Below, piece by piece: positions 52,026 to 61,199 of a stretch of DNA of 64,000 bases. How positions within the stretch are numbered: position 1 is the stretch's first letter; the number at the start of each line of letters is the position of its first letter. Source of the DNA: Paenibacillus plantarum (GTDB lineage Bacteria > Bacillota > Bacilli > Paenibacillales > NBRC-103111); the NCBI RefSeq assembly GCF_013141695.1, contig NZ_WHNY01000075.1, positions 744,001 through 808,000 on the forward strand, given 5' to 3'. A program made the position numbers and the translations under genes. Under the pieces are notes generated by a model. It ran no database searches. It was not told the DNA's origin and worked only from the letters and a program-made list of their open reading frames with translations.

Positions 52026-53177
52026 ATGAGTGATCACTATTTGCCTGGACTTGAGCATGTGATAGCCAGTGAGACTAGCATTTCATTTCTCGATGTGGAG
52101 AAGGAAGAGATTGTGATTCGAGGGTATGATCTGATGGAGCTTGCTGAGCAAATGACCTATTTGGATGTAGTTGGATTGCTATTAGAAGGTGAATTGCCTA
52201 ATGAGTCGAGGCGTCAAGCGATTGAATCACTGATTCAAGCGGTCTATGGATTACCGCCAAATGTGCGTGCCATGCTCCATTTGATGCCGGATCGAGCCGA
52301 TATGATGGATGTGCTGCGAACGAGCATTTCTGCGTTAGCGAGCTTTGATGACGAACTCGATGATCGATCACTCGAGGCGAATGGACGTAAGGCGCTACGA
52401 CTGTTGGCTAAAGTACCGCAAATTGTCGCCTATGGTTACCGGGCTATCACGAAGCAACCGCTCATTGAACCAGATCCCAAGCTGTCTTATACAGCTAATT
52501 TTCTGTACATGATAACGGGAACAATTCCGTCGCCGATGGAGGTGGCGATATTTGATCAATCGCTGATTGTGTACAGTGAGCATGAATTGCCGAATTCGAC
52601 TTTTGCGGCGCGCGTCATCGCCTCCACGCAGTCAGATATTTATGGCGCGCTTGTTGGCGCGGTTGCTTCTCTGAAAGGAACGCTGCACGGAGGAGCGAAC
52701 GAAGCAGTCATGCACATGCTGCTTGAAGCGGGTACAGAAGATGATTTGGAAGCGTTGATTCGTTCTAAGCTTGCAAGAAAGGAGCGCATCATGGGCTTCG
52801 GACACCGTGTGTATATGCGAAAACCAGATCCACGCGCATTGCTGATGAAGGAAGCGCTGGCGAAGCTCGCACCGGCATGTAATCAACAGGAACTATATGA
52901 CATGTGCGTACGTGGGGAAAACGTGATGAGGACAGAGAAAGGGCTGCATCCCAATTTGGATTATTATGCCGCGCCTGTTTACTACTTGCTTGGCATTCCA
53001 ATTGAGTTGTTTACACCTGTTTTCCTTGCAGCGCGCACGGTAGGTATTAGCGCACATGTGATGGAGCAGCATGCGAACAATCGCCTCTTCCGACCACGTG
53101 TTCATTATACAGGCGCGCGAGATTTACATCCGCCTCAAGGGAATATTGTTTCAGAAAGTGAGGACGAGATTGTATGA
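52026..53177 (+). CDS. mmgD: 2-methylcitrate synthase / citrate synthase
   Basis: 383 residues, the short citrate synthase type. Catalytic residues lie in LKGTLHGGANEAVM (His), MGFGHRVYMRKPDPRA (His) and the C-terminal NRLFRPRVHYTG region. In the company of mmgE- and prpB-like genes it should condense propionyl-CoA with oxaloacetate to 2-methylcitrate. Many such enzymes also make citrate. AGGGAGAG stands before the ATG. The stop overlaps the next gene by four bases. Confidence 0.92.
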   Translation: MSDHYLPGLEHVIASETSISFLDVEKEEIVIRGYDLMELAEQMTYLDVVGLLLEGELPNESRRQAIESLIQAVYGLPPNVRAMLHLMPDRADMMDVLRTSISALASFDDELDDRSLEANGRKALRLLAKVPQIVAYGYRAITKQPLIEPDPKLSYTANFLYMITGTIPSPMEVAIFDQSLIVYSEHELPNSTFAARVIASTQSDIYGALVGAVASLKGTLHGGANEAVMHMLLEAGTEDDLEALIRSKLARKERIMGFGHRVYMRKPDPRALLMKEALAKLAPACNQQELYDMCVRGENVMRTEKGLHPNLDYYAAPVYYLLGIPIELFTPVFLAARTVGISAHVMEQHANNRLFRPRVHYTGARDLHPPQGNIVSESEDEIV

Positions 53178-54622
53178 GTACGTCTAGAGAACCTGTTCAG
53201 AGGGAGATGATTTTTGACCCGCTCATTGTAGAGATTGCAGACTACGCCTTGCATGCCGAGATTGAGAGTGAGGAAGCCTATCAGATTGCTCATCATGTCC
53301 TCATGGACTCACTGGGAACAGGCTTGCTAGCGCTGCGTTTTCCAGCTTGTACGAAACATCTCGGTCCGATTGTTCCAGGTGCAGAGGTGATCGGCGGCGC
53401 TCGCGTACCTGGTACGCGATACGAATTGGACCCCGTTCAAGCGGCTTTCAATATTGGATGTATGATTCGGTGGCTCGATTACAACGATACGTGGCTAGCG
53501 GCAGAATGGGGGCATCCATCCGACAACTTAGGCAGTATCCTTGCAATTGCCGACTATGTGAGTCGGAAACGTATGGCCGAGGGGCAGGCACCTTTTACGA
53601 TCAAAGATGTCTTAACGATGGCGATCAAAGCGCATGAAATTCAAGGTGTGCTCGCACTGGAAAATAGTTTGAACGCAGTTGGCTTGGATCATGTTCATCT
53701 GGTGAAAATCGCTTCTACCGCAGTGTCTGCCGTCATGCTGGGTGGGACGAAGGAAGAGGTATGCAACGCCATCTCCAATGCTTGGATTGATGGAGCGAGT
53801 TTACGCACGTATCGGCACGCGCCAAATACAGGTTCTAGAAAATCTTGGGCTGCGGGAGATGCTACGAGCCGGGCTGTTCGCTTGGCTTTGATGGCAGTCG
53901 GAGGTGAGATGGGGTATGCCTCAGCGCTGACAGCGCCGAACTGGGGATTCCAGGATGTGCTTTTCGAAGGCAAGACGCTAACATTGGCCAGACCCTTGAG
54001 CAGCTATGTGATGGAACATATTTTGTTCAAAATTTCATTTCCAGCCGAGTTTCACGCGCAAACCGCTGTTGAATGTGCACTTACTCTCCATGAACCTATT
54101 AAAGATCGTTTTGGAGACATAACAAAAGTTATGTTAACAACTCACAAATCAGCGATGCGTATTATTGATAAAAAAGGCCCTTTGCACAATCCAGCGGATC
54201 GTGATCATTGTTTACAGTATATGGTGGCCATCGGACTTCTGTATGGTACGTTAACTGCGGAGCATTATGAAGATGATATCGCTGCTGATCCGCGTATTGA
54301 TGCACTTCGGGAACGCATGGTTGTTGTCGAGAACGAGCAGTACAGCAAGGATTATTTGGATCCAGATAAACGATCTATCGCGAATAGCATTCAAATTTAT
54401 TTTAAGGATGGAACGTCGACGGGAAAAATCGTTTGTGAATACCCCATCGGACACCGGAAACGGCGGGCGGAGGGACTGCCAAAAGTGATCGAAAAGTTCA
54501 AAGCGAATGTGCAAACGCGGTTTCCAAGGAAGCAAACAGAAGAAATTATGAAGCTATCACTCGATTACGAGAAGCTCATTCAGACACCTGTGCCTGCGTA
54601 TATGTCGCTTTTCGTCATTTAA
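53174..54622 (+). CDS. mmgE: 2-methylcitrate dehydratase, MmgE/PrpD family
   Basis: 482 residues of the MmgE/PrpD fold. Characteristic segments are RWLDYNDTWLAAEWGHPSDN near residue 100, WIDGASLRTYRHAPNTGSRK, and FPAEFHAQTAVECAL. It dehydrates 2-methylcitrate to 2-methylaconitate without an Fe-S cluster. The ATG overlaps the stop of the synthase gene (ATGA), and the lyase gene follows at 38 bases. Confidence 0.93.
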   Translation: MSTSREPVQREMIFDPLIVEIADYALHAEIESEEAYQIAHHVLMDSLGTGLLALRFPACTKHLGPIVPGAEVIGGARVPGTRYELDPVQAAFNIGCMIRWLDYNDTWLAAEWGHPSDNLGSILAIADYVSRKRMAEGQAPFTIKDVLTMAIKAHEIQGVLALENSLNAVGLDHVHLVKIASTAVSAVMLGGTKEEVCNAISNAWIDGASLRTYRHAPNTGSRKSWAAGDATSRAVRLALMAVGGEMGYASALTAPNWGFQDVLFEGKTLTLARPLSSYVMEHILFKISFPAEFHAQTAVECALTLHEPIKDRFGDITKVMLTTHKSAMRIIDKKGPLHNPADRDHCLQYMVAIGLLYGTLTAEHYEDDIAADPRIDALRERMVVVENEQYSKDYLDPDKRSIANSIQIYFKDGTSTGKIVCEYPIGHRKRRAEGLPKVIEKFKANVQTRFPRKQTEEIMKLSLDYEKLIQTPVPAYMSLFVI

Positions 54623-54660
54623 ATGGTAGACAGATCGGCTGAATGAGGCAGGAGGTTACT

Positions 54661-55569
54661 ATGTCATGGTTGATTGAGGAGGAGCCGAGCCAAGAACAGT
54701 TAGCTGCAGGGTGGCGACGTTTCGTTGAAGCGGGTCCTATTGTCCAAATCGTTGGCACTCACGATGGCATGGCAGCTAGAATCGCTAAGCAAGCAGGGTT
54801 TGGGGCCCTTTACTTATCCGGTGCTGCTTATACGGCCAGTCGAGGATTGCCTGATTTGGGTCTTATTTATTCCAACGAGGTAGCAGAGCGAGCTAGGGAA
54901 CTCGTTCGAGCATCGGGACTCCCGTTATTGGTCGATATCGATACGGGATATGGCGGCATCCTGAATGTCGCACGGACCGCAAAGGAGATGGTGGAGGCGA
55001 AAGTTGCCGCCGTGCAAATTGAAGATCAAGATATGCCGAAGAAATGCGGGCATCTCAGTGGTAAAAAACTCATTTCCACCGAAGAAATGTGTCAAAAAAT
55101 CCGCACACTCAAAGCCGTCAGCCCGACGCTATATATTGTTGCACGGACAGATGCGAAAGGGGTAGAAGGCATGGCGGAAGCCATTACCCGCGCAAAGCAC
55201 TATCTCGCCGCTGGGGCGGATGCTATTTTTCCAGAAGCGCTCGAGCGTGAGGAGGAGTTTCAGCATTTTCGAAAGGAAGTAGATGCACCACTTTTGGCTA
55301 ATATGACGGAATTTGGACGTACACTGTACTATACGGCTGCGCAATTCGAAAGTTGGGGCTTTCGGATGGTTCTCTATCCGGTAACGTCGCTGCGTGTCGC
55401 TGCTAAAGCTTATGAGCGGGTATTTGAGGAGATTCGTCAGCAAGGGACGCAGATCGGATCGCTAGCTGACATGCAAACGCGCAGTGAGTTATATCAAGCC
55501 ATTCGCTATGAAGATTATGAGGCCTTGGATGGTTCTATTGCACGATCAACTTGGGAGGATAAGAGCTAG
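54661..55569 (+). CDS. prpB: 2-methylisocitrate lyase
   Basis: 302 residues from ATG 54661, since CAGGAGG stands just before it. An ATG at 54643 is also in frame. The isocitrate lyase superfamily core is clear: LLVDIDTGYGG, QIEDQDMPKKCGHLSGKK with the active-site KKCGH, and ARTDAKGVEGM. It splits 2-methylisocitrate into pyruvate and succinate, closing the methylcitrate cycle. Equivalent to B. subtilis YqiQ/MmgF. The stop codon sits inside a 10-bp direct repeat that flanks a MITE-like insertion. Confidence 0.93.
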   Translation: MSWLIEEEPSQEQLAAGWRRFVEAGPIVQIVGTHDGMAARIAKQAGFGALYLSGAAYTASRGLPDLGLIYSNEVAERARELVRASGLPLLVDIDTGYGGILNVARTAKEMVEAKVAAVQIEDQDMPKKCGHLSGKKLISTEEMCQKIRTLKAVSPTLYIVARTDAKGVEGMAEAITRAKHYLAAGADAIFPEALEREEEFQHFRKEVDAPLLANMTEFGRTLYYTAAQFESWGFRMVLYPVTSLRVAAKAYERVFEEIRQQGTQIGSLADMQTRSELYQAIRYEDYEALDGSIARSTWEDKS

Positions 55570-55575
55570 AAGTGC

Positions 55576-55749
55576 GTGTTCAAAAAGTCGGGTTTTCAGC
55601 ACCGAGAAGATTGAAAGAAGCTAGGAAATGAGGAGCGGAGCGTAGTGGAAGCTACGTGAGCACCGGAAGTTCCGGCTGAATTCAATATTCGATGTCGAAT
55701 ACGCTTCATGGACTACTTCGTGATCAAAATTGGACTTTTTGAACAACCT
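55576..55749. mobile_element. MITE-like element with 13-bp inverted ends and 10-bp target duplication
   Basis: Inverted ends TGTTCAAAAAGTC (55577-55589) and GACTTTTTGAACA (55733-55745) enclose a non-coding interior with hairpins (CGTAG/CTACG, CCGGAA-G-TTCCGG, TATTCGA-TG-TCGAATA). The sequence CTAGAAGTGC occurs directly on both sides (55566-55575 and 55750-55759), as expected for a target-site duplication. No transposase is encoded, so mobility would depend on an enzyme elsewhere. It resembles short repeats I recall from Paenibacillus genomes. Confidence 0.75.
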
Positions 55750-55783
55750 CTAGAAGTGCAAGCGGCTTGAGGGAGGGCTCCAC

Positions 55784-56923
55784 ATGGATTATAGCCTTTC
55801 AGAGGAATTGGAAATGATTCGCACGATGGTGCGCGATTTTGCATCCGAGGAGGTTGCGCCAACTGCGGCTCTTCGAGATGAAGAAGAACGGTTTGATCGT
55901 CATCTATTCGAAATGATGGGGGAGCTTGGTTTAACTGGGATTCTGGTACCTGAGTTATATGGGGGACTTGGCTCGGATGCTCTGACGAATTGTTTGGTTT
56001 TGGAGGAGTTAGCTCGTGCATGCGCATCGACGGGGTATACACTTTTCGTGCATAGCGGGTTGGCGGGTATGGCAATTTCGATGTTTGGCAGCGAGGAACA
56101 GAAGAAGTTGTTTCTGGGTCCGATGGGAAATGGGCAAAAGCTAGGGGCTTATGCGTGGTCTGAAAGTACGCATACTGAGGGGGCTTCTGGCTTAATTCTG
56201 CATACGCAAGCATTGCGTGACGGGGATAATTACGTGCTGCAGGGTGCGAAGTTTTTCGTTACAAATGCGGGTGATGCGGATGTATATGTGGTGTTTGCAT
56301 CGACGGGAAATGATGCTATGTCACGCGAGAGTAGTGCTTTTATTATTGAGAAGGGCACTCCAGGCTTCTTGTTAGGCAAAAAGGAAAGAAAACTCGGACT
56401 TCGTGGCTCACCTAGCATGTCTATTGAACTGGTTGATTGCCGAATTCCAATAGCGAATCGGCTTGGCGAGGAAGGAGACGGCCTGCGGATTGCTCTGCAG
56501 ACGCTGGAGTCTGCCCGCAGCGGCATCGCTGCACTGGCGGTAGGGCTCGCGCAAGCAGCATTGGATGTGTCTGTCTCCTATGCGAAGACACGCAAGCAAT
56601 TCGGTAAGCCAATTGCACAGCAGCAGGCTATCGCATTCAAGCTAGCGAATATGGCTACACAAATTGAAGCTGCTAAACTGCTTACGTATCAAGCCGCATG
56701 GCGTGAGAGCCAGGGAGCAGTTGGAGGGGCGTATTCCAATCTATTTGCAGGAGATACGGCAATGGCGGTTACGATTGAAGCTGTTCAAATCCACGGTGGT
56801 TACGGATATACGAAAGCCTTCCCCGTTGAACGGTACATGCGTGATGCGAAAATGCTCCAAATGATAGAAGCAACAATGGATGAGGAGCGGAGAGCAATTG
56901 CTCGTTTGATGAAGATGAGGTGA
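55784..56923 (+). CDS. Acyl-CoA dehydrogenase, second copy
   Basis: 379 residues. The FAD-binding YAWSESTHTEGASG is unusual, where family members have a Thr/Glu-Pro/Ser-Gly-Ser-Asp order. KFFVTNAGDADVYVVFA and RSGIAALAVGLAQAALDVSVSYAKTRKQFGKPI are normal. At the position of the catalytic Glu the end reads MLQMIEATMDEERRAIARL, so the usual YEGT(N/S)EIQR motif has become IEATMDEERR. The Glu may be conserved but the loop differs. GAGGGAGGG precedes the ATG. Probable substrate is a short or branched acyl-CoA. Confidence 0.88.
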   Translation: MDYSLSEELEMIRTMVRDFASEEVAPTAALRDEEERFDRHLFEMMGELGLTGILVPELYGGLGSDALTNCLVLEELARACASTGYTLFVHSGLAGMAISMFGSEEQKKLFLGPMGNGQKLGAYAWSESTHTEGASGLILHTQALRDGDNYVLQGAKFFVTNAGDADVYVVFASTGNDAMSRESSAFIIEKGTPGFLLGKKERKLGLRGSPSMSIELVDCRIPIANRLGEEGDGLRIALQTLESARSGIAALAVGLAQAALDVSVSYAKTRKQFGKPIAQQQAIAFKLANMATQIEAAKLLTYQAAWRESQGAVGGAYSNLFAGDTAMAVTIEAVQIHGGYGYTKAFPVERYMRDAKMLQMIEATMDEERRAIARLMKMR

Positions 56924-56946
56924 GCTTGGACTGGAGGGCGAGGTGT

Positions 56947-58113
56947 ATGCGAGAAAGCGTCATTGTTGGCGGTGCGAGAACCCCATTCGGTAAGTTTGGC
57001 GGCGCGTTGAAGGATGTCCCAGCTGTCGAGCTGGGGGGAATCGTCATCAAGGAAGCCATACGACGTGCGTCTCTGGATCCTTCATTGATCGAAGAAGTCA
57101 TCATGGGTATGGTGCTGCAAGGAGGTGCCGGACAAATTCCTTCACGTCAGGCTGCTCGCAAGGCGGGACTGGCGTGGAGTGTAACGTCGGAGACGATCAA
57201 CAAAGTGTGCGCCTCGGGGCTGCGCAGTGTGACCATGGCCGACCAAATCATCCGTGCAGGTGATGCGTCGGTACTTGTGGCAGGCGGCATGGAAAGCATG
57301 AGCAACGCGCCATATTTGGCGACGCATGCGCGTTGGGGCGCACGGATGGGCGAACAGCGACTGATCGATCTGATGATACATGATGGACTGACATGTCCGT
57401 TCGAACGCGTGCATATGGTGCTTCACGGTAGTCGCATTGCTGCTGAATGCAACATTGGACGTCAAGAGCAGGATGAGTGGGCTTTGCGCAGTCATCAATT
57501 AGCCTTGCAGGCGATGTCCAATGGTTACTGTGCAGAGGAAATCGTACCTGTCCAAGCGGGTACAATTGTGGTGGACCGTGATGAGGGACCACGTGCAGAT
57601 ACGAGTTTAGCTAAGCTTGCCGGATTAGTCCCTGTATTCGATAAACAAGGCAGCATTACGGCTGGAAATGCGCCAGGTGTAAATGATGGCGCAGCAGCTT
57701 TGGTCGTAATGGCGAGAGAAGCTGCTTTAGAACAGGGCGTTATACCGCTAGCCACGATACTCGGCCATGCCAGTGTAGGCGAGCGAGCGCCATATATTGC
57801 GACGACACCTGCTTTGGCGATTCGGAAGCTAATGCAGCAAAAGGGCATGACACTGGATCAAATAGATCGATTCGAGGTGAATGAAGCTTTTGCCGCTGTC
57901 GTGCTGACATGCGAGCGTATGCTGGGGTGGAATTCGCAACGCGTTAACGTTAATGGCGGTGCCATAGCACTCGGTCATCCCATTGGTGCGAGTGGAACAC
58001 GCATCATTCTCACTTTAATCCACGAGCTTCGCAGAATTGGCGGTGGTTATGGGATTGCAGCGATATGCAGCGGCACGGCGCAAGGTGATGCGATCTTGCT
58101 TCGTGTGGAATAG
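56947..58113 (+). CDS. mmgA: Acetyl-CoA C-acyltransferase (thiolase)
   Basis: 388 residues from ATG 56947, placed by GGAGGG and by the usual family N-terminus (RESVIVGGARTPFGKFGG). GTG 56920 is also in frame. The first catalytic Cys is in NKVCASGLRSV, the His in GHPIGASGTRII, and the second Cys in AICSGTAQGDA, where the more common form is CxGGGQG. Performs the thiolytic step of beta-oxidation or the reverse condensation. Overlaps or abuts the previous dehydrogenase gene. Confidence 0.91.
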   Translation: MRESVIVGGARTPFGKFGGALKDVPAVELGGIVIKEAIRRASLDPSLIEEVIMGMVLQGGAGQIPSRQAARKAGLAWSVTSETINKVCASGLRSVTMADQIIRAGDASVLVAGGMESMSNAPYLATHARWGARMGEQRLIDLMIHDGLTCPFERVHMVLHGSRIAAECNIGRQEQDEWALRSHQLALQAMSNGYCAEEIVPVQAGTIVVDRDEGPRADTSLAKLAGLVPVFDKQGSITAGNAPGVNDGAAALVVMAREAALEQGVIPLATILGHASVGERAPYIATTPALAIRKLMQQKGMTLDQIDRFEVNEAFAAVVLTCERMLGWNSQRVNVNGGAIALGHPIGASGTRIILTLIHELRRIGGGYGIAAICSGTAQGDAILLRVE

Positions 58114-58173
58114 CCGAGGAACCCTATTCGGTGCTGGTAGTTCGGTTCGATGAAGCAGTAGGAGCGATGAACG

Positions 58174-59028
58174 ATGTCTATACAAACCATCATGGTAATT
58201 GGGGCAGGGCAGATGGGGAGCGGCATTGCGCAAGTAGCTGCCTCAGCTGGCCGCAGGGTACTTTGGCATGATCTATCTATGCCTTTGATCGATAAGGGCA
58301 TGTTGGTCATTAGCAACCAATTAGATCGGAATGTTGCGAAAGGAAGGTTGACGGAGGAAGCGAAAGTAAGCATTCTTAGTCGCATTCAACTGACGGGAGC
58401 TATTGAAGAGGCTGCGCAGGTGGATCTTGTGATCGAGGCGATATCTGAGAATATGGCTTGGAAAACAGCACTTTTTCAGAAGTTGGATGGGATTTGTCCG
58501 TCTCATGTGATTCTGGCAACGAATACGTCATCACTGCCGATCACCGAGATTGCTGCGGCGACAACACGACCTTCGCAAGTTATCGGGATGCATTTCATGA
58601 ACCCGGTTCCCGTGATGCCTCTGATTGAAATTATTCGAGGTCTGGAAACGTCCCAGCATGTATTCGACGCCATCTTTCAACTTAGCAAAGAACTGGGAAA
58701 AACACCGGTTGAGGTGCAGGATTTTCCAGGATTCGTTTCGAATCGTATTCTGATGCCGATGATTAATGAAGCCATTTTTACAGTATATGAAGGTGTAGCA
58801 ACGGTTGAAGCTGTAGATACGGTGATGAAACTCGGGATGAACCACCCGATGGGACCGCTGGAGCTAGCTGATTTCATTGGGTTGGACACATGTTTATCGA
58901 TCATGGAAATTCTCCACGAGGGGTTTAAGGATTCCAAATATCGACCCTGTCCGCTCCTGAGGAAATATGTGAAGTCTGGGCGACTTGGACGCAAGTCTGG
59001 GCAAGGTTTTTATACGTATTCGAGTTGA
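58174..59028 (+). CDS. mmgB: 3-hydroxybutyryl-CoA dehydrogenase
   Basis: 284 residues, the classical Hbd size. NAD-binding GAGQMGSGIAQVAA at the N-terminus, catalytic His in GMHFMNPVPVMPL, and the C-terminal domain motif NRILMPMINEA, then GMNHPMGPLELADFIGLD. Oxidises 3-hydroxyacyl-CoA to 3-oxoacyl-CoA for the thiolase upstream. No enoyl-CoA hydratase gene is in this cluster. TAGGAGC stands nine bases before the ATG. A weak T-rich end (CTGTTTTTTG) follows at about 59061. Confidence 0.93.
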   Translation: MSIQTIMVIGAGQMGSGIAQVAASAGRRVLWHDLSMPLIDKGMLVISNQLDRNVAKGRLTEEAKVSILSRIQLTGAIEEAAQVDLVIEAISENMAWKTALFQKLDGICPSHVILATNTSSLPITEIAAATTRPSQVIGMHFMNPVPVMPLIEIIRGLETSQHVFDAIFQLSKELGKTPVEVQDFPGFVSNRILMPMINEAIFTVYEGVATVEAVDTVMKLGMNHPMGPLELADFIGLDTCLSIMEILHEGFKDSKYRPCPLLRKYVKSGRLGRKSGQGFYTYSS

Positions 59029-59146
59029 ACGGTTTGCTATGCAGTCACTCTGTGGAGGGGCTGTTTTTTGTTTCAGCAGGTAAATTCAGGGGATGAATGG
59101 AATTGATAAGTAGCGATTTGCGCTAATCTGAAGTCTGGAAGGATGA

Positions 59147-59581
59147 ATGTGTAAGATGGAAAATACGTGCTTAGGTTGCCAGCTAGCGAACTCACAAGTT
59201 CAAGCTAACGTTGTCTATGAGAATGAGTGGTTGACCTGCCTTTTAGATATCGCTCCGTTAAATGAAGGACATGTTCTATTGCTTCCCAAGCACCACGTGG
59301 CTGAATTGGAGGAATTAGAGGAAGAGACATCAGCAGCCATGCTGAAAGCAGTGATGAAAATGTCACGCGTGATTAAAACACTCTATCAACCAGATGGCGT
59401 TACGATCCTCCAAAATGGTGGTACATTCAATGATTTAGGCCATGTGCATGTTCATATTTTCCCGAGATATGTTGGGGATGGCTTTGGTTGGTTGGAGCCG
59501 GAGGATCGAAATGACAATAGAAATCGATTGGCAGAGACGAGAATATTTATAGTTAATGCCATTAATAATTTAGGTAATTAA
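59147..59581 (+). CDS. HIT-family nucleotide-binding protein
   Basis: 144 residues. The histidine triad reads HVHVHIFPR and the N-terminal NENEWL-like strand, LLPKHHVAELEEL and GVTILQNGGTFNDLGHVH support a HIT hydrolase/transferase. Two N-terminal cysteines (CLGCQLA) resemble the zinc-binding ends of some Hit proteins. ATG 59147 sits very close to GGAAGGA. ATG 59156 would have a longer spacing. Likely acts on adenosine-containing dinucleotides or nucleoside phosphoramidates. Confidence 0.85.
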   Translation: MCKMENTCLGCQLANSQVQANVVYENEWLTCLLDIAPLNEGHVLLLPKHHVAELEELEEETSAAMLKAVMKMSRVIKTLYQPDGVTILQNGGTFNDLGHVHVHIFPRYVGDGFGWLEPEDRNDNRNRLAETRIFIVNAINNLGN

Positions 59582-59703
59582 ATATAAATAGTTGGCATCC
59601 TCCAGCTAACATGATAAACTGCTAAGGGCGACACTGCAGCGGATTGATCTGTTTTGACGGAATCAGCAGATGAAGCTGGTGTCCAACAAAGGAGGCAAAC
59701 GCT

Positions 59704-60102
59704 GTGGAATTTCGTGCTGTATCGCAAGAGACCAAGATGAATTATATGCTCTGGAGTATAAAGAATGAAATCAGGAAAGAGAATAAGTACTTAGCATCCT
59801 TACCGTTTGATCCTTCGCCGATCATTGGCGTTGTGAAGTATCATCTTGATCAGTGGGATCCGATTCAATTGCTAGACGATGGAAGTCAAGATGATGAATA
59901 CGATGGTGAGGGTCGCAGCGTTACCATTTATATAATTAAGCATATGGAAGAGATAAGTGTTGCCGGGTTGGGACAAGAGATCCAACGGATTTTCAGAAAA
60001 TCCTTTCTGGATGAATTTCAGTCTGAGGCGGATACTTTTGAAATCGCAATTGGCATACTACGTGATTTGACTAATGGAAATGAGGATGTTTCGAGTGAGT
60101 GA
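59704..60102 (+). CDS. DUF1871-like protein
   Basis: 132 residues from GTG 59704 with AAAGGAGG before it. The central segment IIGVVKYHLDQWDPIQLL followed by an acidic loop and an amphipathic helix (GQEIQRIFRKSFLDEF) resembles DUF1871/YugE-type helical proteins. Soluble, function unknown. The following small gene starts within its last codons. Confidence 0.68.
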   Translation: MEFRAVSQETKMNYMLWSIKNEIRKENKYLASLPFDPSPIIGVVKYHLDQWDPIQLLDDGSQDDEYDGEGRSVTIYIIKHMEEISVAGLGQEIQRIFRKSFLDEFQSEADTFEIAIGILRDLTNGNEDVSSE

Positions 60103-60355
60103 AATGGTCGGGAAGTACTGTGCGAAGTTTTTTGGTAAGACAGGTGTTATTCTTGAAATTGGTGTTGTGAAAAAGGTAGCGAGTCGTACCATTCATGTGG
60201 ATTGGGGAACGAAAACGTGGGTGTATCAGAATCGCGATTTCAATTGGACACCGCTGACGAAAGAAGAGTTCGAAGTCAAATACAAAAAGCCGAAATTCTC
60301 TGACGCAGCGCTAATACGTGCCGCAGAATTAGGCCTGAAAATTACGTATAATTAA
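60086..60355 (+). CDS. Hypothetical protein, about 89 residues
   Basis: Frame open with ATGs at 60074, 60080, 60086 and 60104. None has a clear ribosome site, and GAGGA just before 60086 is closest. Overlaps the end of the DUF1871-like gene, suggesting coupling. The product has a beta-rich core (GVILEIGVVKKVASRTIHVDW, WVYQNRDFNW) and a helical tail, and may be a small SH3- or Tudor-like barrel. No family recognised. Confidence 0.65.
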   Translation: MFRVSEMVGKYCAKFFGKTGVILEIGVVKKVASRTIHVDWGTKTWVYQNRDFNWTPLTKEEFEVKYKKPKFSDAALIRAAELGLKITYN

Positions 60356-60359
60356 GTTG

Positions 60360-60387
60360 CGGCTGCCTCGGGGCGGCCGTTTTTTTC
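60360..60387 (+). terminator. Terminator after the 89-residue hypothetical gene
   Basis: 8-bp stem CGGCTGCC/GGCGGCCG with one G-U pair, a 4-nt loop and T7. Confidence 0.85.
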
Positions 60388-60610
60388 ATTAGAATGATCC
60401 AGCGGGGGATCGTGGTACTGCGAAAGGGAACTACATTCCGCAACTTCGACGGAGTGACGCGGACAGAGGGATTAGATCGGCAAAGTCGGACTAATAGTAA
60501 CCTGTAGTAGTAGCAACCCGGAAAGTTTGAATTTTACTTATTTTATACAAATAAAGCGCCATTAGGCATGATAAACTAGGAGTAGGGATGAAGTATAGTG
60601 AGGTGCTGCT

Positions 60611-61168
60611 ATGAAATTTGTGTTCATTTTCGGTCCGCAAGCTGTTGGAAAGATGACAGTCGGCCACGCACTTGAAGAAACTACCGCGTTGAAGCTCTTT
60701 CACAATCATATGACGATTGATCTCCTACATCCCTATTTCGGATTTTCCCAAGAAACGTGGCGATTAGTTGAGTTATTTCGTTTTGAAATTTTTGAGGCTG
60801 TCGCGAAAAGTGAGTTGTACGGATTAATTTTCACGTACGTATGGGCATTTGATAAGCAAGCCGATTGGGATTTCGTGCAGAAAGTTTGCGCTATTTTCGA
60901 ATCCAAAGGTGGCGAGATCTATTTCGTTGAACTTGAAGCACCAATGGAAGAGAGAATAGAACGGAATAAAACCCCCCATCGACTAGCGCATAAGCCTACC
61001 AAGCGAAATGTTGCACAATCGGAACAGAATTTACTAGAAAGCATGGAAAAGAACCGTTTAAACTCGCTAGATGGTGAAATCACTAGAGAAAATTACATGC
61101 GGATCAACAATGCAGGGGTAAGTCCAGAGGATGTCGCAGCGATGATTAAAGCAAAGTTTCATTTCTGA
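60611..61168 (+). CDS. P-loop kinase-like protein
   Basis: 185 residues. Walker A GPQAVGKMT at residues 8-16 and an overall layout like small nucleotide or shikimate kinases, with lid-type Arg residues (ERIERNKTPHRLAHKPTKR). Walker B is not obvious; the strand GLIFTYVWAFD is a candidate. Probably phosphorylates a small molecule, identity unknown. GAGGTGCTGCT precedes ATG 60611. The GNAT gene follows at 31 bases. Confidence 0.75.
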   Translation: MKFVFIFGPQAVGKMTVGHALEETTALKLFHNHMTIDLLHPYFGFSQETWRLVELFRFEIFEAVAKSELYGLIFTYVWAFDKQADWDFVQKVCAIFESKGGEIYFVELEAPMEERIERNKTPHRLAHKPTKRNVAQSEQNLLESMEKNRLNSLDGEITRENYMRINNAGVSPEDVAAMIKAKFHF

Positions 61169-61199
61169 AACCCATCACAGTTGGATGGAGGCATACAGC

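Noticed and set aside
59040..59070. Terminator after the 3-hydroxybutyryl-CoA dehydrogenase gene
   Set aside because: A T6 run is present, but the upstream stem is short and mismatched. Mentioned only in the gene entry.
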